Source of the DNA: Streptomonospora nanhaiensis
GTDB lineage: Bacteria > Actinomycetota > Actinomycetes > Streptosporangiales > Streptosporangiaceae
Assembly (NCBI RefSeq): GCF_026642255.1
Contig: NZ_CP113264.1
Coordinates: 4,402,001-4,466,000 of the forward strand
Direction: 5' to 3'
DNA: 64,000 nucleotides
The notes under the pieces are model-generated. The model saw nothing but the letters and a program-made list of their open reading frames with translations. It did not search any database and was not told the DNA's origin. Below are positions 1 through 8,649 of this stretch, piece by piece (within the stretch, counting starts at the first letter, position 1; each line of letters starts with the position of its first letter). The position numbers were made by a program, and so were the translations under genes.

Positions 1-586
1 GCATGGTGTTCCGGAAGAGCTCGGAGTGCATTCTCCCGGCCTCCCCCTGCCCGTACTCGTCGGCCTGGATCTCGATGAGGGCGGCCTTGGCCCTGCCCTG
101 TACGCGCGGGATCGCCCAGGTGTGGGGGTCGGCCTCGCGCAGGTGGTAAAGGGAGCGGTGCTTGACGAACTCCCGGTACTGCCCGAAGGTGGCGTGCCGC
201 CGCATGAAGGCCGACAGGGGCGGCCCTCCGGCGGCACGGGTCATCCCCGTGAGCCTGGTCGGCACCTCGCACGGCAGCGTGTCCTCCTGCCCCTGCCACC
301 CGTGGCCCGGGGTGGCCTCGCGCAGGGCGCGCTCCAGCTCGCCCTCCAGCTCCGCGCGCAGGGCGAGCAGTGCGGGGTTCCACTCCCACGTGCCGTCCAC
401 CCCCTCCAGATCCGAGTAGTGGAGCTGGTAGCAGGTGAACAGGGACAGTTGCAGGTCCTCGTCCTGGAGCGGGTCGGCGACCGCCGGCACGCCTCGGGGA
501 AGCGTCGCCTCCCCCTCCAGGGGCGGACGGGTCAGGGAGAGGAGCAGTCGCTCACTCAGCGGGCCTCGGGGCTCGGGGCGGATCAT
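1..586 (-). CDS. Iron-containing redox enzyme (heme-oxygenase-like fold), 3' end cut by window
   Basis: The minus strand reads open from an ATG at 586 to the left edge (195 residues, no stop), beginning MIRPEPRGPL. The start is supported by an AAAGG stretch about 7 nt upstream; an ATG slightly further out runs into a stop at once. The segment ADPHTWAIPRVQGRAK, followed by an AALIEIQADEYG-type stretch, is typical of the iron-containing redox enzyme family (heme-oxygenase-like helical proteins, Haem_oxygenas_2). Members use a non-heme iron centre built from Glu and His on helices; the Glu and Asp of the EIQADE stretch are plausible ligands. The carboxyl part lies outside the window, so the full ligand set and the substrate cannot be judged. 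Family assignment is from recognition of the motif; the reaction is unknown. Confidence 0.75.
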   Translation of the reverse strand, partial: MIRPEPRGPLSERLLLSLTRPPLEGEATLPRGVPAVADPLQDEDLQLSLFTCYQLHYSDLEGVDGTWEWNPALLALRAELEGELERALREATPGHGWQGQEDTLPCEVPTRLTGMTRAAGGPPLSAFMRRHATFGQYREFVKHRSLYHLREADPHTWAIPRVQGRAKAALIEIQADEYGQGEAGRMHSELFRNTM

Positions 587-687
587 GGGCGGCCTTTCAT
601 GGTTGGGGAGCGCTCTTCGCGGGGTCGGCGTCCGGGACGGCCGGGGCCGGGCCGGGTACGTGCCGTGAGGCGCCGGCCGGCCGCGCG

Positions 688-735
688 GGGGTGTGGACAC
701 CTGTCCCGCTGACGGCGCGGCGGTGTCCACACCCC
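688..735. repeat. Perfect 13-bp inverted repeat, 22-nt loop
   Basis: GGGGTGTGGACAC (688-700) is repeated as its exact reverse complement at 723-735. It lies in the 548-bp stretch between the divergent gene starting at 586 (minus) and the dehydrogenase starting at 1135 (plus). No gene ends here, so a regulatory hairpin or a protein-binding dyad is more likely than a terminator. I see nothing else convincing between 587 and 1134. Confidence 0.5.
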
Positions 736-1134
736 TCTCCGGAGTCTCACTCCAGGAGGTCCGGAGCCTCGGGCTCGGCTTCGCACTGGAGGTGCCCGGT
801 GTGTCGGAACATGCTCTGACCCGCCTCTTCGTCACCGTTCCGCCCAGGAACGTGCGACCCCACTACCCGGGGTCCGCGGATCGGACACCCCTGCCTGCAC
901 GGTTGCCGTTCCCGGCCTCCCCGGCAGGCGCGGACGGGTGCTCCCGGGCGAAGGACCCCGCCCGGAATCCGCACCCGTGCCGCCGTGGTCCCGATCCGTC
1001 TCCTCAGGGGGCGGCGGGGCGCCCGGCCGCGCGAGGACACCCCGGTCAGCGCCTCCACCAGGTAGAACTCCACGCGGACGGGAACGGTGGTGGTGTGGAG
1101 AAGGTTTCGAGGAACCGACAACCGAGGAGCACCC

Positions 1135-2157
1135 ATGCGAGCCGTCGTCATGCACGGTCCCGGGGACGTCCGGGTCGAGGACGTCGCGGACCCCGCGATC
1201 ATCGAACCGACCGATGCCGTCATCCGCGTCACCGCCACCTGTGTCTGCGGGTCCGACCTGTGGCCCTACCGCGGCATCGAACAGCAGGACGGCCCCGCGC
1301 GGATGGGCCACGAGTACATCGGCGTCGTCGAGCAGGTCGGATCCGGTGTCCGCTACGTCGGGGCGGGCGACCTCGTCGTGGGCTCCTTCGTGGCCTGCGA
1401 CAACACCTGCGAGATCTGCCGGTCCGGCTTCCAGTCCCGCTGCGTCCACCAGGTCATGATGGGCGCGATCGGCACGCAGGCCGAGTACGCCCGCATCCCC
1501 CTCGCCGACGGCACCCTCGTCAAGGTGCCCGGCGAGCCGACCCCCGAGCAGGCCCGCAGCCTCCTGGCCGCCTCCGACGTTCTCGGCACCGGCTGGTTCG
1601 GAGCGGTCGCCGCGGACGCCGGGCTCGGCAAGTCGGTCGCCGTGGTCGGCGACGGCGCGGTCGGGCTGCTCGCGGTCATGGCCGCCGAGCGCCTCGGTTC
1701 GGAGCGGATCATCGCCATGTCCCGCCACCCCGACCGGCAGGCGCTCGCCCGGCGGTTCGGCGCCACCGACATCGTCGAGGAGCGCGGCGCCGAGGGCGTC
1801 GCGAGGATCAGGGAGCTCACCGACGGGTACGGCGCGCACTCCACCGTCGAGGCCGTCGGCACCCAGGAGTCCATGGCGCAGGCCATCGGCGCCACCCGCC
1901 CCGGCGGGCACGTCGGCTACGTGGGCGTCTCGCACGGGGTCGAACTGGACGGCCTGGAGCTCTTCTTCGCCACGGTGAGCCTCCTCGGCGGCCCGGCCCC
2001 CGTGCGCCGGTTCCTGCCGGAGCTCGTCGACCTCATCATGAGCGGCCGGATCGACCCCGGCGTGGTCTTCGACCTCACCCTCCCGCTCGAGGAGGCCGCC
2101 GAGGGCTACCGAGCGATGGACGAGCGCCGCGCCACCAAGGCGCTCCTCACGCCCTGA
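1135..2157 (+). CDS. Zinc-dependent alcohol dehydrogenase (medium-chain family)
   Basis: This 340-residue NAD(P)-dependent oxidoreductase probably acts on an alcohol or aldehyde in the cytoplasm. Catalytic zinc ligands are visible as C38 in CVCGSD and H59-E60 in GHEYIG. A structural zinc lobe has C88, C92, C95 and C103. The Rossmann motif VVGDGAVGLLAV follows at about 170. The ATG at 1135 is preferred over an upstream in-frame ATG at 1087 because GAGGAGC sits just before it and family members start with this kind of MRAVVMHGPG sequence. The second half (GGHVGYVGV, then ELVDLIMSGRIDPG) is normal for the family and the length is typical. The gene stands alone and is convergent with the regulator at 2375-3271. 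Substrate unknown. Confidence 0.9.
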   Translation: MRAVVMHGPGDVRVEDVADPAIIEPTDAVIRVTATCVCGSDLWPYRGIEQQDGPARMGHEYIGVVEQVGSGVRYVGAGDLVVGSFVACDNTCEICRSGFQSRCVHQVMMGAIGTQAEYARIPLADGTLVKVPGEPTPEQARSLLAASDVLGTGWFGAVAADAGLGKSVAVVGDGAVGLLAVMAAERLGSERIIAMSRHPDRQALARRFGATDIVEERGAEGVARIRELTDGYGAHSTVEAVGTQESMAQAIGATRPGGHVGYVGVSHGVELDGLELFFATVSLLGGPAPVRRFLPELVDLIMSGRIDPGVVFDLTLPLEEAAEGYRAMDERRATKALLTP

Positions 2158-2374
2158 CGGCCTGCCCGAGGGTCCTCCCGCCGCCGGGCCGGGCGCCGCG
2201 CCGCCCGTCCGCCCCGACATCCGCGAGGGGCTTCCGCCGACACACACGGCCTGCCCGCACGACACGGACATGCGGCCGCGCGTGCCGGGTTCACCACCGG
2301 CGCCGATGCCACCGGGGGAACCGCGGGAGAGGCCGGGGCCTCCGGGACGTGGAAGGGGTCGGAGAACCCCTCCC

Positions 2375-3271
2375 TCAGCGCCCGCGACGGCTCTCGGCAT
2401 CCGCGCCGGCGGCGCCGCGGTCCCGGCCGTCCTCGTCGGTGGCGGCCAGGGTGCCCAGCAGGGCGAGGGCGTCGGCCGAGGGGGTGCCCGGCTCGACGGT
2501 GTAGGTGACGATCCACAACCTGTCCTGCCCGGTCGGCTCGAACACGTCGAAGTCGACCTCGACGGGGCCGACGTCGGGGTGGCGGAAGGACTTGGTGCCG
2601 GTGCGGTGGCTGTGGACGTTGTGGCGGGCCCAGTCCCCGGCGAAGTGGCTGCTGTGCGCCGACAGCTCCCCGATCAGCGCGGTCAGCTCCCTGTCGAGGG
2701 GGTTGCGGCCGGCTTCCAGGCGCATCGTCGCCGCGGTGGTGTGGCGGGCCAGTGGCCAGTCGGCGTAGTAGTCGCGGGCGCGGGGGTCCAGGAAGATGAA
2801 CCGCGCCATGTTGGGCGGCCGCTGGTCGGTGTCGAAGTGCGGCGCGTACAGGGCCCGGCCCAGCCGGTTGGCGGCCACCAGGTCCTGGCGGGCGTTGTGG
2901 ACGATGGCCGGGGTGTCCATCGCGTCCAGCATCCGCTGCACCGAGGCCCGCACCCCGCCGGGGGGAGGCGAGGCGGCGCGGGCACGGCTTCCGGACGCGG
3001 CGCGGGCGAGGTCGAACAGGTGGGCCCGTTCGACCTCGTCCAGCATCAGCGCCCGGGCGATCGCGTCCAGGACGCCCTCGGAGGCGCCGCCGATGTTGCC
3101 GCGCTCCAGGCGGGTGTAGTAGTCGAGGCTGACGTCGGCGAGCATCGCGACCTCCTCGCGGCGCAGCCCCGGCACCCGGCGGTCGCTCCCGTAGGCGGGG
3201 ATCCCGGCCTGTTCCGGTGTCACGCGGGCGCGCCTGCTGACCAGGAACTCGCGGACGGTGTTCTTGTCCAT
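2375..3271 (-). CDS. XRE-family regulator with MmyB-like ligand-binding domain
   Basis: A 298-residue transcription factor. Residues 1-85 form a helix-turn-helix domain (FLVSRRARVTPEQAG, then VPGLRREEVAMLADVS, LDYYTRLERG). The rest matches the MmyB-like ligand-binding domain (MLTR_LBD), for example NRLGRALYAPHF and DPRARDYYADW. This family typically controls a nearby oxidoreductase gene; here the closest candidate is the alcohol dehydrogenase upstream on the same strand (stop 3397, 125 bp away). The ATG at 3271 has no Shine-Dalgarno sequence but has TAGCCT ending 6 nt upstream, so a leaderless mRNA is likely. The last 40 residues are rich in Arg and Ala (EDGRDRGAAGADAE) and probably disordered. 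Ligand unknown. Confidence 0.9.
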   Translation of the reverse strand: MDKNTVREFLVSRRARVTPEQAGIPAYGSDRRVPGLRREEVAMLADVSLDYYTRLERGNIGGASEGVLDAIARALMLDEVERAHLFDLARAASGSRARAASPPPGGVRASVQRMLDAMDTPAIVHNARQDLVAANRLGRALYAPHFDTDQRPPNMARFIFLDPRARDYYADWPLARHTTAATMRLEAGRNPLDRELTALIGELSAHSSHFAGDWARHNVHSHRTGTKSFRHPDVGPVEVDFDVFEPTGQDRLWIVTYTVEPGTPSADALALLGTLAATDEDGRDRGAAGADAESRRGR

Positions 3272-3277
3272 GCCCCC

Positions 3278-3283
3278 AGGCTA
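3278..3283 (-). promoter_or_regulatory. -10 hexamer TAGCCT of a leaderless promoter
   Basis: On the minus strand TAGCCT is followed by GGGGGC and then the ATG of the XRE gene. This puts the transcription start at or next to the start codon. The -35 region is weak: TGCCAC lies 17 nt further upstream. Confidence 0.5.
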
Positions 3284-3396
3284 GGCGGAGCGTCCGCGGG
3301 GTGGCAGGCCCTGGCGGACCCCCTCACCGCAGGGTGCGGCAGGGCCCGCCCCCGCGGCCGTTCCCCGGGGCGTCCGGCGGCTCCCCCGGTCCGGGG

Positions 3397-4446
3397 TCAG
3401 GACCCGCCCAGGGTGGAGGTGTCGATGACGAACCGGTACCGCACGTCCGAGGCCAGCACCCGTTCCCAGGCGTCGTTGACCTCGTCGGCGGCGATGACCT
3501 CGACCTCCGGGGCGATGCCGTGCTCGGCGCAGAAGTCCAGCATCTCCTGCGTCTGGGCGATGCCGCCGATCTTCGACCCGGCGAAGGAGCGGCGGTTCTC
3601 GAACAGCGTGAACAGGGTCACCGACACCGGCTCGGGCGGGGCTCCCACGCTCACGATCGTGCCGTCCAGCGCCAGCAGGTTCAGGTAGGCGTCCAGGTCG
3701 ATGGGCGCGCTGACGGTGTTGACGATCAGGTCGAAGGCGCCGGCCAGCTGCTCGAAGGTGGCCGGGTCCGCGGTGGCGTGGTAGTGGTCGGCGCCGAACC
3801 GCAGCCCGTCCTCGCGCTTCTTCAGGCTCTGGGAGAGCACCGTCACCTCGGCGCCCAGGGCGTGGGCGATCTTGACGGCCATGTGCCCCAGGCCGCCCAG
3901 TCCCACCACGGCGACCTTCGTGCCGGGTCCGGCGTTCCAGTTGCGCAGCGGCGAGTAGGTGGTGATCCCCGCGCACAGCAGCGGGGCGGCCTTCTCGAAG
4001 GGGATCGTGTCGGGGATGCGCAGGACGAAGTGCTCGTCGACCACGATGCCGGTCGAGTAGCCGCCCTGGGTGGTGGTGCCGTCCCGGTCGGTGCCGTTGT
4101 AGGTGTCGGTGAACCCGCGCAGGCAGTACTGCTCGGCCCCCGCCAGGCAGTTGGCGCACTCGCGGCAGGAGTCCACCATGCACCCCACGCCGACCCGGTC
4201 GCCGACCTTGTGGGCGGTGACCTCCTCGCCGACCCGGGCGACCACGCCGGCGATCTCGTGCCCGACGGTCAGCGGGTAGGGGACCTCGCCCCAGTCGCCG
4301 CGGACGGTGTGGATGTCGGAGTGGCAGACCCCGGCGTAGGCGATGTCGATCAGGACGTCCTTGGGGCCGACCTCGCGGCGCTCGACCGTACCCGGTGTCA
4401 GGGGCGCGGTCGGCGAGGTGGCCGTGTAGGCGGCAACGGTGGGCAT
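3397..4446 (-). CDS. NAD(P)-dependent alcohol dehydrogenase, YahK/cinnamyl-alcohol type
   Basis: This 349-residue cytosolic medium-chain dehydrogenase most likely reduces aldehydes with NADPH. Catalytic zinc ligands are C41 (GVCHSDIH) and H63-E64 (GHEIAG). The structural zinc Cys residues are C94, C97, C100 and C108. The nucleotide-binding turn is [23 protein letters not shown] and the [12 protein letters not shown] segment are characteristic of the CAD/YahK branch. The ATG at 4446 follows GAGGAGAAGC, a good ribosome binding site. The XRE regulator downstream is on the same strand and may be co-transcribed or may regulate this gene. Length and motifs are complete. Substrate is not identifiable from sequence. 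Confidence 0.92.
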   Translation of the reverse strand: MPTVAAYTATSPTAPLTPGTVERREVGPKDVLIDIAYAGVCHSDIHTVRGDWGEVPYPLTVGHEIAGVVARVGEEVTAHKVGDRVGVGCMVDSCRECANCLAGAEQYCLRGFTDTYNGTDRDGTTTQGGYSTGIVVDEHFVLRIPDTIPFEKAAPLLCAGITTYSPLRNWNAGPGTKVAVVGLGGLGHMAVKIAHALGAEVTVLSQSLKKREDGLRFGADHYHATADPATFEQLAGAFDLIVNTVSAPIDLDAYLNLLALDGTIVSVGAPPEPVSVTLFTLFENRRSFAGSKIGGIAQTQEMLDFCAEHGIAPEVEVIAADEVNDAWERVLASDVRYRFVIDTSTLGGS

Positions 4447-4665
4447 GCTTCTCCTCAGCGGTGTTCTTCGGAACGGCCTCGCCGACGCCCGGGGCGCGGC
4501 GGAGTCGCCGCACGCGGGCGGGGCGAGGCGGGGGCCGTGACTTCCGGCCTCCTGTCGCAGTGAAACATCCGCGGGAACCCGGGTGGGAGGCCCTGCCAGA
4601 ACCCGTCACCGCCGCGCGGAGTCCCGTGGCCCGTGCCTCCTTTCCGCGGGGCCGGTCCGCACGGA

Positions 4666-4699
4666 GGAGGGCCGCCACCCCTGCGGGTGACGGCCCTCC
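4666..4699 (-). terminator. Hairpin terminator after the phosphoesterase gene
   Basis: GGAGGGCCGCCACCC (4666-4680) pairs with GGGTGACGGCCCTCC (4685-4699): a 15-bp stem with one mismatch and a 4-nt loop. It begins 14 nt beyond the stop codon of the minus-strand gene ending at 4713. No U-tract, as is usual in actinomycetes. Confidence 0.75.
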
Positions 4700-4712
4700 G
4701 GGTGGAGCCCCG

Positions 4713-6614
4713 TTACCGGCGCCCCACCACCTCGAACTCGATGGTGTCGGTGAACTCGCGGCCGTAGGAGTCGGTCGCGGTCACCTCGGCGGTGTGCTCA
4801 CCGGTGCGCAGGTTCCTGGGGAGGTCGAACCGCCACAGGTGCATCGTCCGGTCGGCGAGGCTGCCGCCGTGGACCAGCTGCTGCGAGATCGCGTACGGGT
4901 CGGAGTACTCGACGCCGACGTTGACGTCCTCGCCCTCCATCTGCTGGGTACGCGTGGCCTCCCTGGTCCGCCCGCCGTCGATGCTCACCTCGACCGTCGA
5001 GCCGGTGGAGCCGAAGAAGAAGTTGGTCGTCAGCCAGCTCCCGCCTGCCAGGTCGGAGCGGTCGACCACCAGGGGCTCGTCCAGTTCGGGGGCCTCGCCC
5101 ACGGGGTCGGCGTTCCACTCCTGGCGCTCCGCGAACCACTCGCGGTAGGTCGGGCTGTTGATGCCCAGCTGCGTCTGCACGTCGTCGGACTCACCGGTGA
5201 CGGTGTAGCGCTCCTGGAACTCGTTGCCCTCGATGTCCAGCGTCACCAGTCCGGGGCGGCCGCCGTCGCGGCCGATCGCCGTCGGGTAGCCCTCCTCGCC
5301 GACCTCGCCGGAGTACCAGTCGCCCGAGATCGCGCCGGCGGTGATGTGCGGGAACGGCAGTCCCTCGACACCGAAGAGGGTGCGCCACCCCTCGACGTCG
5401 TCACCGGTCTTGAGGTTCTCGATGCTGTGGCTGTGGCCGGACAGCGCCACGGCCCTGCGCCCCTCCAGCAGTTCGTGCACGCGGCGGACCTGGTCGACCT
5501 GGTGCACCGGGGAGCTCTCGTCGGCGTAGTTGAGCAGGCCGATGTGGCCGGCGACCACGACGAGCTTGTCGCGGTCGACGTGCGCCAGGTCCTGTTCGAG
5601 CCATGCGAGCTGGTCGTCGTCGATGCGGCCGTTGTACGCCGGGCGGCCCTCCGGGTCCGCGCAGTGCTCGGCGATGCCCGCGGGGCTGTCCTCGGCCGCG
5701 GTGCACGGGTAGTCGACGGTGTTCAGCGCGACGACGTGCACGTCGCCGACGTCGTAGGAGTAGTACTCCGGCGCCAGCTGGGCGCGGAAGGTGTCGAAGG
5801 AGTGCTCGGAGTTCGGCGCGTCGAAGTCGAGGTCGTGGTTGCCCGGCAGGAAGCGGGCCGGACCGTTGGTCTCGGCGACCAGGTCCTTGACGGCGGGGTA
5901 GAGCGACAGGTCGTCGCCCACGACGTCGCCGACGAACAGGGTGCCGCAGCCGGCGTAGTCGTCGCGCTCGGCCAGGTCCCTGATGGCGCCGGCGCGCGCG
6001 TACTCGACCTCCTGCTCGTCGTAGGTCTGCAGGTCTCCGGCGATGACGCAGCTCTGGTCCGAGTCGCCGGTCTCCCCGCTCTCCACGACCGGGAAGTTGA
6101 TCGCGGACGGCAGCGGTCCGGTGGGCTCGATGCCGCCGTAGCGCAGCTCCGGGGACCCCTCGGGCAGGTGGTTGTAGTGGAACTGCGGGATGTTGTGCTC
6201 GTCCATCGGCACCTGGTAGCCCGAGGGCTGCGTGATCGACACCGTCATGTTGTCGAACGCGGGCAGCTCGTAGCGGCCCCGCCGGTCGGTGCGGACCACG
6301 TCGCGGCCGTTGGTGACCACGACGCCGGCCAGGCCGTCCTCGCCGCGGTCGCTGACGCTGTTGCGGTCGGCGTCGACGAACACCCGGCCCGTCAGCACCG
6401 AGTCGTCGGCGGGCTGCGACCGGACGACCTCGATCCCGCCGCGGTAGGCGGCGTCGTCCCCGTTCTCCGACGGCTCTGCCGCGGCCGGGGCGGGGACCAT
6501 GGTGATGGAACCGGCGATGGCAGCGGCCATCGAGGCCGTCATCGCGGTGCGAAAGTAACGGCGTGCCCTGGGGGCGCGACGCGTCTGCGCATGTCGTGAA
6601 TGGGGCGTTGGCAT
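4713..6614 (-). CDS. Secreted calcineurin-like metallophosphoesterase
   Basis: A 633-residue exported phosphoesterase. The start is ATG 6614, which follows a TATCGGAGGC ribosome binding site; longer upstream reading is not coding-like. Residues 1-50 are a long twin-arginine-containing signal peptide (RRYFRTAMTASMAAA, cleavage near PAPAAA/EP). Residues about 60-130 resemble an SdrD-B/carboxypeptidase regulatory-like beta domain (GRVFVDADRNSVSDRGEDGL). The metallophosphatase core follows with GDLQTYD, GDVVGDD, PGNHDLD, VAGHIG and LSGHSHS, the metal-binding blocks of this superfamily. The C-terminus is the usual calcineurin-like C-terminal domain with a final beta module (TGEHTAEVTATDSYGREF). 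It probably releases phosphate from extracellular esters. It is monocistronic, with a terminator downstream. Confidence 0.9.
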   Translation of the reverse strand: MPTPHSRHAQTRRAPRARRYFRTAMTASMAAAIAGSITMVPAPAAAEPSENGDDAAYRGGIEVVRSQPADDSVLTGRVFVDADRNSVSDRGEDGLAGVVVTNGRDVVRTDRRGRYELPAFDNMTVSITQPSGYQVPMDEHNIPQFHYNHLPEGSPELRYGGIEPTGPLPSAINFPVVESGETGDSDQSCVIAGDLQTYDEQEVEYARAGAIRDLAERDDYAGCGTLFVGDVVGDDLSLYPAVKDLVAETNGPARFLPGNHDLDFDAPNSEHSFDTFRAQLAPEYYSYDVGDVHVVALNTVDYPCTAAEDSPAGIAEHCADPEGRPAYNGRIDDDQLAWLEQDLAHVDRDKLVVVAGHIGLLNYADESSPVHQVDQVRRVHELLEGRRAVALSGHSHSIENLKTGDDVEGWRTLFGVEGLPFPHITAGAISGDWYSGEVGEEGYPTAIGRDGGRPGLVTLDIEGNEFQERYTVTGESDDVQTQLGINSPTYREWFAERQEWNADPVGEAPELDEPLVVDRSDLAGGSWLTTNFFFGSTGSTVEVSIDGGRTREATRTQQMEGEDVNVGVEYSDPYAISQQLVHGGSLADRTMHLWRFDLPRNLRTGEHTAEVTATDSYGREFTDTIEFEVVGRR

Positions 6615-7435
6615 GCGGTTGCCTCCGATATGCGGGGGAGAGAAACCGGCCAGGGGGACCGGCGGGAAGCAACCTTTCTCGACAAGACTGAACAAGGAAC
6701 CAGTTTCCGACCAACAGCCGACCACCGGACGGTGACGACTGGCACGACTCACCGGGCATTCCCCGACGAGTTCCCTCTTGTTGCGCTACTGATGACCAGG
6801 TCCGCCCGCGTTTCCGATCCGATTTCCCCTGCGGGTTCTCCCACCGGAGGGATCGCGGCGTCGTCCGCGTTCCCGACATGCGCGCCGCCGATAAAACCGC
6901 GCGACCGGAACCAGGTCTGCGATCAGAACGTATACGCACGTCAGCCCAGGTGGAGGAGCGCAACTCCGTCATCGGCCGAGAAAACTCGGGAGCCGTGTTC
7001 GGGCGACACGTCCGCCGGGGTGCATTTCGTTTATGACCTGCGGTTCCGTTCTGATACGACTCCGGTCGGCATCACCCGGAGTGCGGCGGAACAGCCAATC
7101 GAATCAGAGGCCCGAAATGGCACGGAGCCTCTCGACAGACCGGGCTTGCACTCGGTGAACTTCCGGAGGCCACTGCTCCGACAAGGGACCGCACGCGAAC
7201 GACCCGGACGGATTCGGCGGCCCTGCCCGGCTCGCGCATTGCCGCCGGATCCCCTGCGCCGCCGAGGCGCGGGTCCGGATTCCCCCGATGAGAGGAGCAT
7301 GCCGCGCAACAGCGGGGGTTCGGACGGGCACGGCCAACGGAGGACGGACGGTCTCCGCGTATCCGGGGCGAACCGCCCTCACCGAGTCCGGAGAGCGGAG
7401 GGCCGTCGGGTCCGGGCGTTCCGGGCCCGCCTTCA
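6615..7435. other. Long intergenic stretch without a recognisable gene
   Basis: About 820 bp with lower GC than its neighbours. The open frames here have unlike-coding third positions and no recognisable protein. It presumably holds the promoter of the phosphoesterase (near 6614) and 3' untranslated sequence of the sigma operon. I found no RNA structure I can name. Confidence 0.5.
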
Positions 7436-7478
7436 CCGAGGTCACCCCGCCGGCCGAAGGCCGACGGGGTGACCTCGG
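7436..7478 (-). terminator. Strong hairpin terminator of the ECF sigma operon
   Basis: CCGAGGTCACCCCG, one mismatch, then CGGCC (7436-7455) pairs with GGCCG and CGGGGTGACCTCGG (7459-7478) across a 3-nt GAA loop. It lies 41 nt beyond the stop of the small membrane protein gene ending at 7520. Confidence 0.8.
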
Positions 7479-7519
7479 CGGACGCAGTGTCCCGGGCACA
7501 AGCACCGGGCCCGGCTCCG

Positions 7520-7831
7520 CTACAGCGGCGCCGGCGCGGTCGGGCGCTCCTCATGGTCCCGCCCCGGGAGGGTCAGCGTGCACCGGCCGTCCTCGCAAGT
7601 GCGTTGCAGGCGCCCCCGCGAGACGGTCTGGATCAGGCCGATGGTCCAACACGTCGGACAGCCGCGCAGTGCCAGCACGCCCACAGGCAGGAGCAGCAGA
7701 CAGCCCGGGCCGAGGACCGGGATCAGCGCGACCGAGCCGATCAGGCTGCCGAAGCCGACCACGCCCCGAACCAGGTGGCGGGGCAGGGACGAGCTCGCGA
7801 AGTCAGGGCCGTCGGCTCTGGACGTCCTCAT
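7520..7831 (-). CDS. Small membrane protein with CPTC motif, sigma-operon partner
   Basis: A 103-residue protein of unknown function. Residues about 20-53 form one long or two short hydrophobic segments (GVVGFGSLIGSVALIPVLG, PGCLLLLPVGVLAL). Directly after them comes RGCPTCW, a CxxC pair at the membrane edge, then RTCEDGRCTL with two further Cys. The ATG at 7831 overlaps the end of the sigma gene by 29 nt and follows a GGAGA sequence, so translation is probably coupled. The position directly behind an ECF sigma gene suggests a role in controlling it, as a redox- or metal-responsive membrane partner, but it lacks a recognisable zinc-binding anti-sigma domain. That role is inference. Confidence 0.65.
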   Translation of the reverse strand: MRTSRADGPDFASSSLPRHLVRGVVGFGSLIGSVALIPVLGPGCLLLLPVGVLALRGCPTCWTIGLIQTVSRGRLQRTCEDGRCTLTLPGRDHEERPTAPAPL

Positions 7832-8381
7832 GGGAGTCTCCGGATTCAGGTTCGGGTGTGGCGCGGAGTGCCTGCTGGACCGCGGTGCGGGCGCGGTGCA
7901 GCCGGGATTTCATCGCGGCGGTGCTGAGACCGAGCGCTTCGGCGACCATGCGACCGCTGTAGCCCTGGATGTCCCGCATGATGAGCACGCCGCGCTGCTC
8001 GGCCGGAAGAGCGGCGATGGCCTCCGCCACCTCGCTCGCCTCGATGCGCTGCAGGACCACCTCCTCGGCCGAGTGCACGGCCGCGTCCGGCAGAGGCGCG
8101 TGGGTCCGCAGTGTCCGTGCGCGCCGCAGGCACTCGTTGCGGACGATGCGGAACATCCACGACGCCAGCGCACCGGAGGCCCGCAGCATCCCGATCTTGC
8201 GGTAGAGGATGATCAGGGCTTCCTGCGCCGCATCCTCGGCGTCCTCGGGGGTGGCGCAGAGCGAGCGGGCGAACCTCCGCACGTTCGGATGCGAACCCGA
8301 CACCAGCGCGCTGATCGCCTCGGCGTCACCGCGCTGGGCGGCGACGACCAGCTGCTCACCGGGCCAGGACGGGTCAGCCAC
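7803..8381 (-). CDS. ECF-type RNA polymerase sigma factor
   Basis: This 192-residue sigma-70 family factor redirects RNA polymerase to a regulon not visible here. Region 2 spans about 10-80 (NVRRFARSLCATPEDAEDAAQEALIIL, WMFRIVRNECLRRAR). Region 4 spans about 115-175 (ALPAEQRGVLIMRDIQGYSGRMVAEALGLST, MKSRLHRAR). There is no C-terminal extra domain. The GTG at 8381 overlaps the stop of the 30-residue peptide gene upstream by 8 nt, and the next gene overlaps its end, so three genes form one coupled operon. The usual neighbouring anti-sigma gene is missing; the two small membrane proteins flanking it may take that job. The gene is divergent from the DUF418 gene. Confidence 0.93.
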   Translation of the reverse strand: MADPSWPGEQLVVAAQRGDAEAISALVSGSHPNVRRFARSLCATPEDAEDAAQEALIILYRKIGMLRASGALASWMFRIVRNECLRRARTLRTHAPLPDAAVHSAEEVVLQRIEASEVAEAIAALPAEQRGVLIMRDIQGYSGRMVAEALGLSTAAMKSRLHRARTAVQQALRATPEPESGDSHEDVQSRRP

Positions 8382-8466
8382 GGGCTCTCCCGCGCTTGCG
8401 GATGACGACGTAGCTGCACGTGCAGAGCAGCACGGCCCCGACGGCGACGGCGATACCTGTGATCAT
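8374..8466 (-). CDS. 30-residue single-pass membrane peptide heading the sigma operon
   Basis: MITGIAVAVGAVLLCTCSYV followed by a basic tail (VIRKRGRARG) is a textbook single transmembrane helix with a cytoplasmic positive end; CTC gives two Cys inside the helix. The ATG at 8466 has a near-perfect AGGAGG 6 nt upstream. The stop overlaps the GTG of the ECF sigma factor by 8 nt. Because of its size it would be missed by standard gene calling. The ribosome binding site, hydrophobic profile and coupling support a real gene. The function is unknown; a membrane regulator of the sigma factor, or simply a translational coupler, are both possible. Confidence 0.6.
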   Translation of the reverse strand: MITGIAVAVGAVLLCTCSYVVIRKRGRARG

Positions 8467-8649
8467 GAAGGCCTCCTGGTCCCGTTCCGACGTCTGTCGG
8501 CACATGTATAGGAGGTGCGGGGCCACCGAAAGGATTCGGCGTGCGCCCGGAAAAGTCGGTCGCGCCGTGCACCACCGGCTCCGGCACGACAGCCGGTCGG
8601 CCGGGAGGACCGGCCCCTGTGTCGGCGGCAGCCCCGGCGCCTCCACCAG

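Noticed and set aside
2354..2371. AGGGGT/ACCCCT hairpin near the end of the XRE gene at 2375
   Set aside because: Only 6 bp of stem directly at the stop codon; too weak to call a terminator.
693..2504. Very long open frames overlapping the dehydrogenase and many other genes on the opposite strand or in other frames
   Set aside because: In DNA this GC-rich, antisense and shifted frames stay open by chance. Their proteins are Arg/Pro/Ala/Gly low complexity without family motifs.
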